From NCBI RefSeq assembly GCF_003634635.1, contig NZ_RBJB01000002.1:1143020-1207019 (forward strand): a stretch of DNA of 64,000 bases, given 5' to 3'. How positions within the stretch are numbered: the first letter of the stretch is position 1; every line of letters starts with the position of its first letter. Source of the stretch: Marinobacter nauticus. Its GTDB lineage: Bacteria; Pseudomonadota; Gammaproteobacteria; Pseudomonadales; Oleiphilaceae. Under the pieces are notes generated by a model, which was given only the letters and a program-made list of their open reading frames with translations, searched no databases and had not been told where the DNA came from. Both the position numbers and the translations under genes were made by a program. Of this stretch, positions 20,011 to 31,009 are shown one piece after another.

Positions 20011-21708
20011 ATGAACGGCTCACAGCACATTCTTGCAGCGTTCCACCGCCATAACATCAGCACGGTTTTCGGGTATCCGGGTGGCTGCATCATGCCCCTG
20101 TATGACGCGCTGGTGGATGACGTGGGAACGGAGCATGTGCTGTGCCGCCACGAGCAGGCCTGCGCCCTGGCGGCAGACGGTTACGCCCGGGCCAGTGGCC
20201 AACTGGGGGTTTGTATTGCCACCTCCGGCCCCGGCGCCACCAACCTGATCACTGGCGTTGCCAATGCCTACATGGATTCCATTCCCCTGCTGGTGATCAC
20301 CGGGCAGGTCCCCTCCGGATTGATTGGTACCGACGCCTTTCAGGAAACCGACATCCTTGGCATGACCCTGGGCATCGTCAAACACAGCTACCTGGTGGAC
20401 GACCCCGAAGACTTGCCGGGCATTCTGGAGGAAGCCATCGACCTGGCCCAGGCTGGCCGCCCCGGGCCGGTGTGGATTGATATTCCCAAAGACATTCTGT
20501 TGTCCGAGATTGAGGCTCCAGCCCCGGCCCGCACCGAGGCACCGCCAGCGGATTGCCCGGAGATCGGCCCGGCCCTGGCCATGCTGAAATCAGCCAGGCG
20601 ACCCCTGCTCTACAGCGGTGGTGGTGTGTCTCTGGCCGGAGCCGAAGACCGTTTTCGTACCTTTGCCGAAGTCTCGGGGCTGCCGGGTGTGGTTACACTC
20701 AAAGGCATAGGTAACGCCGGCCGAAACAACCCGAATGATCTGGGCATGCTCGGCATGCACGGTTCCCGGGCGGCCAACAAGGCGGTTGATGAGTGCGACC
20801 TTCTGTTCGTCATCGGCGCCCGGCTGGATGACCGTGCCACCGGCAAGCTGGACGGCTTCGCGCCGAATGCCCGGATGATCCACATTGATGCCGATGCCGC
20901 CGAGATCAACAAACTGCGGCCAGCAGAACTGTCTCTGCGTGGTGACCTGAACGCCATTCTGGCGGCATTGACCGATGCCATTGCGGCGGAGCCACTGGCT
21001 ATCGACGCCTGGCAGAAACAATGTCGCACCTGGCATACCACCGGAGGCTTTCGCGCTGCAGATAACGAGGAACCGTTGGCACCCATTACCGGCCCCGCAT
21101 TCATCCGTCAGCTTTCCGGCATCACCGGCGACGACACTGTCATCGCCTGCGATGTTGGCCAGCATCAGATGTGGGTTGCCCAGTACTACCAGTTCGCCCA
21201 TCCACGCCACCACCTGACCAGCGGAGGCCTGGGCACGATGGGCTTCGGGCTTCCGGCGGCCATCGGCGCCCAGTTCTCGGACCGAACACGCACCGTCATC
21301 AACGTGACCGGTGATGGTTCGTTCATGATGAACGCACAGGAACTGGCCACCATACGGCGCTACAACCTGCCGTTGAAGCTGATCATTCTGGACAACCAGT
21401 GCCTGGGCATGGTTCGTCAGCAACAGGAACTGTTCTACAACAACCGCGAAAGCCAGATCGATCTGGACGACAATCCGGACTTTGTCGCTATGGCCCGGGC
21501 GTTCGATATCCCGGCCCTGCACATTGAGCGGACCGACCAGATCCGCCGCGGCATCGAGACCATTCTGGCGTACAACGGCCCGATGCTGCTGCATGTTGCC
21601 ATCAGCCGCGAAGAGAACGTCTGGCCCATCGTCAAAGCCGGCGCCAGCAACAAGGAAATGATTGACGAACCCCGTAAAACGAACAGCCGCAAGGAGCAGG
21701 TAGCATGA
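20011..21708 (+). CDS. ilvG: Acetolactate synthase large (catalytic) subunit
   Basis: 565-residue thiamine-diphosphate enzyme making acetolactate or acetohydroxybutyrate, the first common step of Val, Leu and Ile synthesis. Visible: the N-terminal PYR domain with the catalytic Glu (LCRHEQACALAADGYARASG), the central FAD-binding domain, and the C-terminal ThDP motif starting GDGSFMMNAQE near residue 434. Named ilvG rather than ilvB because a short ilvM-type subunit and ilvD follow. Its stop overlaps ilvM by four bases (ATGA). Confidence 0.95.
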   Translation: MNGSQHILAAFHRHNISTVFGYPGGCIMPLYDALVDDVGTEHVLCRHEQACALAADGYARASGQLGVCIATSGPGATNLITGVANAYMDSIPLLVITGQVPSGLIGTDAFQETDILGMTLGIVKHSYLVDDPEDLPGILEEAIDLAQAGRPGPVWIDIPKDILLSEIEAPAPARTEAPPADCPEIGPALAMLKSARRPLLYSGGGVSLAGAEDRFRTFAEVSGLPGVVTLKGIGNAGRNNPNDLGMLGMHGSRAANKAVDECDLLFVIGARLDDRATGKLDGFAPNARMIHIDADAAEINKLRPAELSLRGDLNAILAALTDAIAAEPLAIDAWQKQCRTWHTTGGFRAADNEEPLAPITGPAFIRQLSGITGDDTVIACDVGQHQMWVAQYYQFAHPRHHLTSGGLGTMGFGLPAAIGAQFSDRTRTVINVTGDGSFMMNAQELATIRRYNLPLKLIILDNQCLGMVRQQQELFYNNRESQIDLDDNPDFVAMARAFDIPALHIERTDQIRRGIETILAYNGPMLLHVAISREENVWPIVKAGASNKEMIDEPRKTNSRKEQVA

Positions 21709-21983
21709 AGCCGAATCATGAAAGCGCCAGTCAACGATATACCCTGAATTGCCGCATGAACCAGGAAGCGGCAGCTCTGGAGCGGCTGTGCCGGGTGGTG
21801 CGGGTACGCGGCTTCCGGATTTCCAGGATGGCCATGGAATCAACTGGCGATACCCTCGACATTGCCCTCACGCTGGAGGGTTCCCGGCCAGTTGCTATGC
21901 TTCAATCTCAGCTGGAGAAACTGCATACCGTTGCCGGAGTTGAACTGGTCTCCGATACCATGGCACGGTCGCGATCGGCTTGA
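21705..21983 (+). CDS. ilvM: Acetolactate synthase small subunit (IlvM type)
   Basis: 92 residues with a single ACT-like fold, the size of the short IlvM regulatory subunit rather than the ~160-residue IlvH/IlvN. It starts in a four-base overlap with ilvG, implying coupled translation, and would activate and stabilise the large subunit. Confidence 0.88.
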   Translation: MKPNHESASQRYTLNCRMNQEAAALERLCRVVRVRGFRISRMAMESTGDTLDIALTLEGSRPVAMLQSQLEKLHTVAGVELVSDTMARSRSA

Positions 21984-22004
21984 AACGACGGAGAGGGATA
22001 ACGC

Positions 22005-23681
<1,677 letters not shown>

Positions 23682-23725
23682 TTAGGGTTGGGCTCGCAGC
23701 CTTGTTGTTATGGGGCAGGTACGGC

Positions 23726-23806
23726 GGGTATGGGGTATTTTTCTTCGGGAAAAAGAACTCGCTTCGCTCAGACACCTTTTTCCTGTCAGAAAAATACCCC
23801 ATACCC
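23726..23806. repeat. Long inverted repeat downstream of ilvD
   Basis: A perfect 19-base inverted repeat: 23726-23744 is the reverse complement of 23788-23806. The 43-base loop contains the first copy of a 36-base element (23748-23783) whose own ends also pair (GGAAAAAG with CTTTTTCC). It lies 45 bases after the ilvD stop and could end the ilv transcript, though there is no simple T tract right after it. Confidence 0.75.
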
Positions 23807-23939
23807 CCCTACCGACGTGCAGAACAGATATAGTCTTTTTGAAAGACATCACTGCGTTACCCGTAGTGCCCGTCGGCGCGGGGTGGTTGGTGGGTTTTTC
23901 GCCGGAAAAAGGTGTCTGAGCGAAGCGAGTTCTTTTTCC
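23748..23939. repeat. Pair of identical 36-base elements in inverted orientation
   Basis: Bases 23748-23783 and 23904-23939 are exact reverse complements of one another over 36 bases (core CTCGCTTCGCTCAGACACC). The 322-base space between ilvD and the thiolase gene (23682-24003) holds these repeats and no convincing gene. The two arms could form a very long hairpin or serve as a bidirectional end for the two convergent operons. Confidence 0.8.
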
Positions 23940-24003
23940 AAGACAAATCCACCGGCCACCCCGCAAGCCTGCCCCTGAACGAGCAGACTACAAGGGCACC
24001 CGA

Positions 24004-25185
24004 TCAGATCAGTTCAATAGCCACAGCCGTGGCTTCACCACCACCGATGCAGAGCGAGGCTACACCACGCTTAAGCCCACGCTGTTTCAACGCATTGATC
24101 AGGGTGATGATGATCCGGGAGCCGGAGGAACCAATCGGATGCCCCAGTGCACAGGCACCGCCGTGCACGTTGACCTTCTCCGCAGGAAGCTTCAGCTCAT
24201 TGATCGCCGCCAGGGTGACCACGGCAAAGGCTTCGTTGATCTCGAACAGATCGACATCGTCCAGCGTCCACCCCGCTTTCTTGAGCACCTTCTCGATGGA
24301 GCCGATCGGTGCGATGGTGAATTCGGACGGCAGGCGTGCGTTGGTAGCGTGGGCCACGACCCGGGCCTGCGGGGTCAGGCCCCGGGCATCGGCTTCGGCG
24401 GCTGAGGCCAGTACCAGCGCGGAAGCACCATCACTGATGGAGCTGGAGTTGGCGGCGGTGACAGAACCATCCTTGGCGAACGCGGGTTTGAGGTGTGGAA
24501 TTTTTTCCGGTTTGGCGTTGCCCGGTTGTTCATCGGTATCCACTTCGGTGTCGCCGCCTCGGCCCGGGACGGTTACCGGTACGATTTCGTCCCGGAACCA
24601 GCCGTTTTCGATGGCCGCCAGAGATTTTTGCAGGGAGCCGATGGCGAATTCGTCCATGGCCTGGCGGGTGATGTCGAATTTGTCAGCCGTGCGCTGGGCG
24701 AACACGCCCATCAGGCCACCCTCGTAGGCATCCTCAAGACCATCCAGGAACATGCTGTCGAGCACCTGGCCATGGCCCATGCGCATGCCGGCACGGGCTT
24801 TGGGCAACAGGTACGGTGCCTGGCTCATGTTTTCCATGCCGCCGGCGATCATGATGTTGTTGGTGCCAGCTTTGATCTGGTCGTGGGCCATGATGACGGC
24901 CTGCATGCCGGAGCCGCACATTTTGTTGATGGTGGTACAACCGGAGCTGTCCGGGATGCCAGAGGCCCTCGAGGCCTGGCGAGCTGGTGCCTGGCCCAGC
25001 CCCCCGGGCAGTACGCAGCCCATGATCACTTCCTGAATGTCTGCCGGCTGAAGGCCGGAGCGTTCAATGGCTGCCTTAATGGCGACGGCACCCAGGTCCG
25101 GTGAACGTACCGAGCTCAGGGAGCCCATCATTCCGCCCATGGGGGTTCGGGCGGAGCCTGCTATTACTATATCGTTTGAGCTCAT
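24004..25185 (-). CDS. Acetyl-CoA acetyltransferase / thiolase
   Basis: 393 residues, the thiolase II size. Catalytic Cys near residue 89 (INKMCGSGMQAV), His in the NEAFA region and HGGACALGHPIGSSG, and a final Cys in ASLCIGGGEA. It cleaves acetoacetyl-CoA or a 2-methyl homologue, or condenses acetyl-CoA. Start at ATG 25185, with AGGA centred ten bases before; the upstream in-frame ATG at 25200 overlaps that site. Last gene of a minus-strand set with an acyl-CoA dehydrogenase and an SDR, next to the leucine-degradation genes. A role in ending the leucine (acetoacetyl-CoA) or isoleucine (2-methylacetoacetyl-CoA) route is likely. Confidence 0.9.
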   Translation of the reverse strand: MSSNDIVIAGSARTPMGGMMGSLSSVRSPDLGAVAIKAAIERSGLQPADIQEVIMGCVLPGGLGQAPARQASRASGIPDSSGCTTINKMCGSGMQAVIMAHDQIKAGTNNIMIAGGMENMSQAPYLLPKARAGMRMGHGQVLDSMFLDGLEDAYEGGLMGVFAQRTADKFDITRQAMDEFAIGSLQKSLAAIENGWFRDEIVPVTVPGRGGDTEVDTDEQPGNAKPEKIPHLKPAFAKDGSVTAANSSSISDGASALVLASAAEADARGLTPQARVVAHATNARLPSEFTIAPIGSIEKVLKKAGWTLDDVDLFEINEAFAVVTLAAINELKLPAEKVNVHGGACALGHPIGSSGSRIIITLINALKQRGLKRGVASLCIGGGEATAVAIELI

Positions 25186-25215
25186 GGTGACTGTCCTCAT
25201 TTTTTGGTGAGCGGT

Positions 25216-25321
25216 CGGGTGCGGGGAGGCCTTTCAGAAACACGCTGTAAATACATCCCTGTACGCTCGACAAAAGCCATCCATGGCTTTTGACGGTTCC
25301 TGAAAGGCCTCCCCGCACCCG
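25216..25321. repeat. Intergenic hairpin repeat, copy 1
   Basis: A perfect 22-base inverted repeat (25216-25237 with 25300-25321) encloses a second palindrome around AAAAGCCATCCATGGCTTTT (25273-25292). It lies between the acyl-CoA dehydrogenase stop and the thiolase start. Its internal sequence resembles that of the hairpin at 29.2 kb, so both appear to belong to one repeat family. Confidence 0.75.
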
Positions 25322-25362
25322 CCCGGTCAACGTCTGTATCTGTCCGAAAAAGTGATAGGGGA

Positions 25363-26511
25363 TTAGCGACCTAAAACCGACCGGGCAATGATTTCCTTCA
25401 TTACTTCCGAGGTGCCGCCATAAATCCGCTGCACCCGGGCATCAATAAAGCTCCTGGAAATCGGGTACTCCGTGGTGTAGCCATAGCCGCCAAACAGCTG
25501 CAAACAGCCATCAGCAACACGACACTGCATCTCGGTAGCGCTGTACTTGGCCATGGACGCCGTGGGGGCATCCAATTTGCCCTGTTCGTATTCCCGAATG
25601 CACTGATCCACAAACGCTTTGTTGATTCGGTAATCCGTTTCCATGCGGGCAATTTCGAAACGTGTGTTCTGCAACTGGCTGAGCTTCTGGCCAAACAGCT
25701 CACGCTCCTGGGCATACTGGATGGTCATGTCCAGCGAGCCCCGGGCCGCTGCCACACCCAGCGCTCCGATCACCAGTCGCTCACGGGGCAGTTCGCGCAT
25801 CAGGTAAACGAAACCCTGTCCTTCCTCGCCCAGCAACGCCGAGGCAGGTATGCGCATGTCGGAGAAAAACAGTTCAGAGGTATCGCCAGAGTGCTGGCCA
25901 ATCTTGTCCAGGTTCCGGCCTTTGCTGAATCCTGGCAGCGACGTATCCACCAGGAACAGGCTGATCCCTTTGGCTCCGGCTTTGGGATCGGTTTTGGCGG
26001 CGACGATCACCATATCGGCGTGTTGGCCGTTGGTGATGAAGGTCTTGGAGCCATTGAGGATGTAGTCGTCACCGTCTTTCACAGCACTGGTGCGCATGGC
26101 CTGCAAGTCGCTGCCGGCGCCCGGCTCGGTCATGGCAATGGCGCCCACCGCCTCACCTGATACCATCTTCGGCAGCCACTGCTGTTTCTGCTCTTCGTTG
26201 CCGATATGGCTGAGATAGGGCGCGACAATGTCGGAATGCACCATCACGTTGGTGGAAAGCGCACCGAATCCCAGCCGGGCAAGCTCCTCACCCACCACGA
26301 CCGAGTACTGGAAGGGTGCACCGCAGCCGCCGCAGTCTTCCGGCACATCGACGCACAGCATGCCTGCATCGCCCAGAGTGTTCCATAGCTCCCGTGGCAC
26401 AATGCCGCTTTTCTCCCAGGCCTCGTAATGCGGGGCCACTTCGGTTTCCAGAGCCTTGATCACAGACTCCCGGAAAAGAGCCAGTTCTTCCTGATCGACA
26501 GGGTTAGTCAT
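25363..26511 (-). CDS. Acyl-CoA dehydrogenase
   Basis: 382-residue FAD flavoenzyme of the acyl-CoA dehydrogenase family, with the acyl-CoA/FAD-binding segment (AIAMTEPGAGSDLQAM), the middle beta domain and the C-terminal YGGTSEVMKEIIARS motif. It oxidises an acyl-CoA to the trans-2-enoyl-CoA. Its place beside an SDR and a thiolase suggests a short or branched chain substrate such as 2-methylbutyryl-CoA, but the sequence does not fix this. ATG 26511 is preceded by AGGTGAG; a GTG at 26520 is less likely. Confidence 0.9.
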   Translation of the reverse strand: MTNPVDQEELALFRESVIKALETEVAPHYEAWEKSGIVPRELWNTLGDAGMLCVDVPEDCGGCGAPFQYSVVVGEELARLGFGALSTNVMVHSDIVAPYLSHIGNEEQKQQWLPKMVSGEAVGAIAMTEPGAGSDLQAMRTSAVKDGDDYILNGSKTFITNGQHADMVIVAAKTDPKAGAKGISLFLVDTSLPGFSKGRNLDKIGQHSGDTSELFFSDMRIPASALLGEEGQGFVYLMRELPRERLVIGALGVAAARGSLDMTIQYAQERELFGQKLSQLQNTRFEIARMETDYRINKAFVDQCIREYEQGKLDAPTASMAKYSATEMQCRVADGCLQLFGGYGYTTEYPISRSFIDARVQRIYGGTSEVMKEIIARSVLGR

Positions 26512-26588
26512 ATCACTCACCTGTGGTTACCGGTTCGCTTTTGGCGAACACCATTACAGAAACCTGCTTTTGGCAGGTTATTTCAATG

Positions 26589-27350
26589 TCACTTTGGCGC
26601 CATCCGCAGGGCACAATCAAGCCGGATGACTTCGCCATTCAGAATCGGGTTGCGCACCATCTGGTCCACCATCATCCCGAACTCTTCCGGTTTACCGAGG
26701 CGTTTCGGGAACGGCAGCGTGGCTGCAAGGCTGTCCTGCACTTCCTGGGGCATACCCGCCAGCATTGGTGTCATAAACAGGCCAGGAGCAATGGTATTCA
26801 CCCGAATCCCTTCACGGGCCAGCTCGCGGGCCGCCTGCAGGGTCAGGGACACCACACCGCCTTTGGATGCGCTGTAAGCCGCCTGTCCAATCTGGCCTTC
26901 GTAGGCAGCAACCGAAGCGGTATTGATGATGACACCGCGCTCGCCGTCACCGTTCGGTTCCCGTTGCGCCATATCGGCAGCCGCCAGCCGCAGGATATTG
27001 AAGGTGCCGATCAGATTTACCTGGACCACCTTGCTAAAGCTTTCCAGCGGCATCACACCTTCCCGGCCCAGAATCTTGGCCGCCGGTGCAATACCCGCGC
27101 AGTTCACGGCGACACCGCAGGGGCCGTGAGCCTCTCGCGCAGCAGTGACAGCAGCCTCAGCACTGTCGGCCGAGGTCACATCGCAATGCAGGAAGATACC
27201 GCCGAGCTCAGCCGCAACCTTTTCGCCCTGCTCCTTGTTCACATCAAGAATCGCAACCTTGCAGCCAGCCGCCGCCAGAGCACGGGCAGCGCCCTCACCC
27301 AGACCGGAGGCACCGCCTGTTACAATTGCCGGCACATTCTGGAATTCCAT
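26589..27350 (-). CDS. SDR-type 3-hydroxyacyl-CoA dehydrogenase (HSD10-like)
   Basis: 253 residues. Rossmann motif TGGASGLG near residue 10, then NAGI-like NCAGIAPA, catalytic Ser in NTASVAAYEG and the Y-x3-K pair (YSASK). Overall it resembles type II 3-hydroxyacyl-CoA dehydrogenases (HSD17B10), which also act on 2-methyl-3-hydroxybutyryl-CoA in isoleucine breakdown. ATG 27350 is preceded by AAGGAGT at six bases. First gene of the minus-strand catabolic set and divergent from liuR across a palindromic operator. Confidence 0.9.
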   Translation of the reverse strand: MEFQNVPAIVTGGASGLGEGAARALAAAGCKVAILDVNKEQGEKVAAELGGIFLHCDVTSADSAEAAVTAAREAHGPCGVAVNCAGIAPAAKILGREGVMPLESFSKVVQVNLIGTFNILRLAAADMAQREPNGDGERGVIINTASVAAYEGQIGQAAYSASKGGVVSLTLQAARELAREGIRVNTIAPGLFMTPMLAGMPQEVQDSLAATLPFPKRLGKPEEFGMMVDQMVRNPILNGEVIRLDCALRMAPK

Positions 27351-27416
27351 CGGGTACTCCTTATTAACAATGATCGAAGTCTGATCCGCGGGTATCCATT
27401 CGGACCACAAAAACAC

Positions 27417-27432
27417 TTTACGTTTACGTAAA
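27417..27432. promoter_or_regulatory. Probable LiuR operator
   Basis: TTTACGTTTACGTAAA: perfect 6-base half-sites (TTTACG/CGTAAA) around four central bases. It lies between the divergent SDR gene and liuR, where the MerR-type LiuR is expected to bind. Matches my memory of the proteobacterial LiuR motif in shape; not tested. Confidence 0.7.
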
Positions 27433-27467
27433 CTTTAACTAACCTTGGTGAAAAAAGGAAATCCGTC

Positions 27468-27911
27468 ATGAGCGAAAAACGAACTTTCAGCATCAGCGAG
27501 CTTTCCCAGGAGTTCGATGTAACCACCCGGAGCATCCGGTTCTATGAAGACCAGGGGCTGCTCAAGCCCAACCGGCGCGGGCAAACCCGGATCTTCAGCA
27601 CCAAGGACCGCGTTCGCTTGAAGCTGATTCTCCGGGGCAAGCGCATGGGCTTTTCCCTGGCCGAAACCAAAGAACTGTTCGACCTCTGGGACGAAACGCT
27701 GACCGGCAATGAAAAGCAGCTGCTGAAGATGCTGGAAATCCTCAGCGCAAGACGGGAACAGCTGGAACAGCAGAAAGAAGACATCGCCATGGCAGAGATG
27801 GAAATGGACACCGCCGAAGCACGGTGCCGCGAGGCCCTGACCGAACTGCAGAAGAAAAAGGAAGAGCAGGGCCTGACGACGAACACCAAAGAAACCGCTG
27901 TCAGCAAATAG
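27468..27911 (+). CDS. liuR: MerR-family regulator LiuR
   Basis: 147 residues. N-terminal MerR winged helix (FSISELSQEFDVTTRSIRFY, ~8-75) and a C-terminal dimerisation coiled coil of Glu, Gln and Lys (~80-140). Known LiuR proteins control branched-chain acyl-CoA catabolism. The gene heads the liu cluster, 51 bases before liuA, with the palindrome at 27417-27432 upstream. Confidence 0.9.
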   Translation: MSEKRTFSISELSQEFDVTTRSIRFYEDQGLLKPNRRGQTRIFSTKDRVRLKLILRGKRMGFSLAETKELFDLWDETLTGNEKQLLKMLEILSARREQLEQQKEDIAMAEMEMDTAEARCREALTELQKKKEEQGLTTNTKETAVSK

Positions 27912-27962
27912 CACCTGGCAGCCAACGGATACCCGACGTTAAAAACAAAAAGGTAGCAAACG

Positions 27963-29129
27963 ATGAAATCACAGTACTCAGAGCTCAATTTCGGCCTCGG
28001 CGAGACCCTGGACATGCTCCGGGAACAGGTGAACAACTTCGCCGCCACCGAAATCGCCCCGCGGGCCGAGGAAATCGACAAAAACAACGAATTCCCCATG
28101 GACCTGTGGCGCAAACTGGGCGACATGGGCCTGCTGGGCATTACCGTCAGCGAAGAGTACGGCGGCTCCGACATGGGCTATGTGGCCCACGTCATCGCCA
28201 TGGAAGAAATCAGCCGCGCCTCGGCCTCCGTTGGCCTCTCTTACGGTGCCCACTCCAACCTGTGCGTGAACCAGATTCACCGCAACGGCACCGAAGAACA
28301 AAAGCAGAAATACCTGCCCAAGCTGGTTACCGGTGAACACATCGGCGCCCTGGCCATGTCCGAGCCCAACGCCGGCTCCGACGTAATCTCCATGAAACTC
28401 CACGCCCGCGACGAAGGCGACCACTACGTCCTCAACGGCAACAAAATGTGGATCACCAACGGCCCGGACGCACACACTTACGTTATCTACGCCAAGACCG
28501 ACCCGAAAGGCGGTTCCAAAGGCGTCACCGCCTTTATCGTGGAGCGCGACTACCCGGGCTTCAGTCGCCACCAGAAACTCGACAAACTCGGCATGCGCGG
28601 CTCCAACACCTGTGAACTGGTGTTCCAGGACTGCAAAGTTCCCAAAGAAAACGTCCTCGGCGGCGTGGGCAACGGTGCCAAAGTCCTCATGAGCGGCCTC
28701 GACTACGAACGCCTCGTCCTCTCCGGCGGCCCGCTGGGGATCATGCAGGCCGCTATGGACGTGGTCGTCCCCTATATCCGCGAGCGCAAACAATTCGGCC
28801 AGGCCATCGGTGAATTCGAGCTGGTACAGGGCAAAGTCGCCGACATGTACACCTGGATGAACACCGCGAAATCCTACGTCTACATGGTGGCCCAGTCCGC
28901 CGACCGCGGCGAAACCACCCGCAAAGACGCCGCCGGCGCCATCCTCTACTCCGCCGAAATGGCCACCAAACTGGCCCTGGACGCCATCCAGCTGCTGGGC
29001 GGCAACGGCTACATCAACGAATACCCGACCGGCCGCCTGCTGCGGGACGCGAAACTCTACGAAATCGGCGCTGGAACGTCTGAAATCCGACGGATGCTGA
29101 TCGGTCGCGAGCTGTTCCTGAACAAGTAA
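27963..29129 (+). CDS. liuA: Isovaleryl-CoA dehydrogenase
   Basis: 388-residue acyl-CoA dehydrogenase. The catalytic Glu characteristic of isovaleryl-CoA dehydrogenase is visible near residue 247 in [15 protein letters not shown], where most other family members lack it. The C-terminal [16 protein letters not shown] motif is intact. Oxidises isovaleryl-CoA to 3-methylcrotonyl-CoA in leucine degradation; FAD-dependent, electrons to ETF. Confidence 0.94.
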   Translation: MKSQYSELNFGLGETLDMLREQVNNFAATEIAPRAEEIDKNNEFPMDLWRKLGDMGLLGITVSEEYGGSDMGYVAHVIAMEEISRASASVGLSYGAHSNLCVNQIHRNGTEEQKQKYLPKLVTGEHIGALAMSEPNAGSDVISMKLHARDEGDHYVLNGNKMWITNGPDAHTYVIYAKTDPKGGSKGVTAFIVERDYPGFSRHQKLDKLGMRGSNTCELVFQDCKVPKENVLGGVGNGAKVLMSGLDYERLVLSGGPLGIMQAAMDVVVPYIRERKQFGQAIGEFELVQGKVADMYTWMNTAKSYVYMVAQSADRGETTRKDAAGAILYSAEMATKLALDAIQLLGGNGYINEYPTGRLLRDAKLYEIGAGTSEIRRMLIGRELFLNK

Positions 29130-29171
29130 CGAAGCGCGGACTCCAGTTCCCAATGTACGACAAGGGGCTGG

Positions 29172-29270
29172 AGGGAGAGCCTTCTGAAAATGTCGGAGGC
29201 CATGGATGGCCGGAGAGAAGCGCACATGGATGTGCTTGTAGCGGTTTTCGGAAGGCTCCCCCTCCAGGCC
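29172..29270. repeat. Intergenic hairpin repeat, copy 2
   Basis: Imperfect inverted repeat: GGAGGGAGAGCCTTC near 29172 with GAAGGCTCCCCCTCC ending near 29270, enclosing GGCCATGGATGGCC and an ACATGGATGT palindrome. It resembles the inverted complement of the element at 25.2 kb. The 260-base space 29130-29389 between liuA and liuB holds this and no gene. Confidence 0.65.
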
Positions 29271-29389
29271 CGCAGCAACAACACATGAATTGACGAGGTT
29301 GGACAAGGGCTTGGCGGAATGCTCGTAGCATTTCCCGGAAAGCACACCCCGCCAGACCCGGACGCCCCCAAACCGAGGGATACGAACCA

Positions 29390-30997
29390 ATGACCGTGCT
29401 CCAAAGCAAAATCAACCCAAGGTCCGACGAATTCCAGGCCAACCACCAGGCCATGCAACAAGCCGTCGCCGACCTCCGGGAAAAAGTCGAAAAGATCCAC
29501 CAGGGCGGCGGCCCCGACTACCAGAAGCGCCACACCGACCGAGGCAAACTCCTGCCCCGCGAGCGCATCAACACCCTCATCGACGAAGGCTCCCCCTTCC
29601 TCGAAATCGGCCAGTTCGCCGCCTACAACGTCTATAAGGAAGAAGTGCCCGCCGCTGGCGTCATCGCCGGCATCGGCCGCGTCTCCGGCACCGAGTGCAT
29701 GATTATCGCCAACGACGCCACCGTCAAAGGCGGCACCTACTTCCCGCTGACCGTAAAAAAACACCTGCGGGCCCAGGAAATCGCCATGGCCAACCGCCTG
29801 CCCTGCATCTACCTGGTGGATTCCGGTGGCGCCAACCTGCCCCAACAGGACGAAGTCTTCCCCGACCGCGACCACTTCGGCCGCATCTTCTACAACCAGG
29901 CCCGCATGAGCGCAGACGACATTCCCCAGATCGCCGTCGTCATGGGCCTGTGTACCGCCGGGGGCGCCTACGTACCCGCCATGGCCGACGAATCCATCAT
30001 CGTCCGTAACCAGGGCACCATCTTCCTGGCCGGCCCTCCGCTGGTAAAAGCCGCCACAGGTGAAGTGGTCAGCGCGGAAGACCTGGGGGGCGCCGATGTG
30101 CACTGTAAAATCTCCGGTGTCGCCGACCATTACGCCGAGAACGACGCCCACGGCCTGGCAATCGCCCGGCGCTGCGTGGCCAACCTCAACCGTCGCAAAC
30201 CGGTACCGGTTGAGGTCCAGAAGCCCCGCGCCCCGCTGTACGATCAGGAAGAAATCTACGGCATCGTCGGCACCGACCTGCGCAAGCAGTTTGATGCGCG
30301 CGACGTCATCGCCCGCATCGTCGACGGCTCAGAATTCGACGAATTCAAACGCTACTACGGCTCCACCCTGGTGACCGGGTTCGCCCACATCCACGGCTAC
30401 CCCGTGGGCATCATCGCCAACAACGGCATCCTGTTCAGCGAATCCGCCCAGAAAGGCGCACACTTTATTGAACTGTGTTGCCAGCGCAACATACCGCTGC
30501 TGTTCCTGCAGAACATCACCGGCTTTATGGTCGGCCAGAAGTACGAAGCCGAGGGCATCGCCAAACACGGCGCCAAGATGGTGATGGCCGTGGCCTGTGC
30601 CAACGTGCCCAAGATCACCGTTCTGATTGGCGGTAGCTACGGCGCCGGCAACTACGGCATGTGTGGCCGCGCCTACAGCCCGGACTTCCTGTGGATGTGG
30701 CCCAATGCGCGCATCTCAGTGATGGGCGGCGAACAAGCCGCCGGCGTGCTGGCGCAGGTACGCCGGGAAGGCCTGGAGCGTAAAGGCCAGAGCTGGAGCG
30801 CCGAGGAAGAAGCCGAGTTCAAGAAGCCCATTACCGAAACCTACGAACACCAGGGCCACCCGTACTACGCCAGCGCCCGCCTGTGGGATGACGGCGTGAT
30901 CGACCCGGCCCAGACCCGGGAAGTGGTTGCCCTGAGCCTGTCTGCCACCCTCAACCGGCCCGCCAAGCCAACGCGCTTCGGCGTGTTCCGCATGTAA
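29390..30997 (+). CDS. liuB: Methylcrotonyl-CoA carboxylase carboxyltransferase (beta) subunit
   Basis: 535 residues, the standard length. Both crotonase-like carboxyltransferase domains are present (first half with [22 protein letters not shown], second with [20 protein letters not shown] and [18 protein letters not shown]). With LiuD it carboxylates 3-methylcrotonyl-CoA to 3-methylglutaconyl-CoA. ATG preceded by GAGGGA. Followed by liuC after 12 bases. Confidence 0.94.
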   Translation: MTVLQSKINPRSDEFQANHQAMQQAVADLREKVEKIHQGGGPDYQKRHTDRGKLLPRERINTLIDEGSPFLEIGQFAAYNVYKEEVPAAGVIAGIGRVSGTECMIIANDATVKGGTYFPLTVKKHLRAQEIAMANRLPCIYLVDSGGANLPQQDEVFPDRDHFGRIFYNQARMSADDIPQIAVVMGLCTAGGAYVPAMADESIIVRNQGTIFLAGPPLVKAATGEVVSAEDLGGADVHCKISGVADHYAENDAHGLAIARRCVANLNRRKPVPVEVQKPRAPLYDQEEIYGIVGTDLRKQFDARDVIARIVDGSEFDEFKRYYGSTLVTGFAHIHGYPVGIIANNGILFSESAQKGAHFIELCCQRNIPLLFLQNITGFMVGQKYEAEGIAKHGAKMVMAVACANVPKITVLIGGSYGAGNYGMCGRAYSPDFLWMWPNARISVMGGEQAAGVLAQVRREGLERKGQSWSAEEEAEFKKPITETYEHQGHPYYASARLWDDGVIDPAQTREVVALSLSATLNRPAKPTRFGVFRM

Positions 30998-31009
30998 AGG
31001 AGCGCAGCC

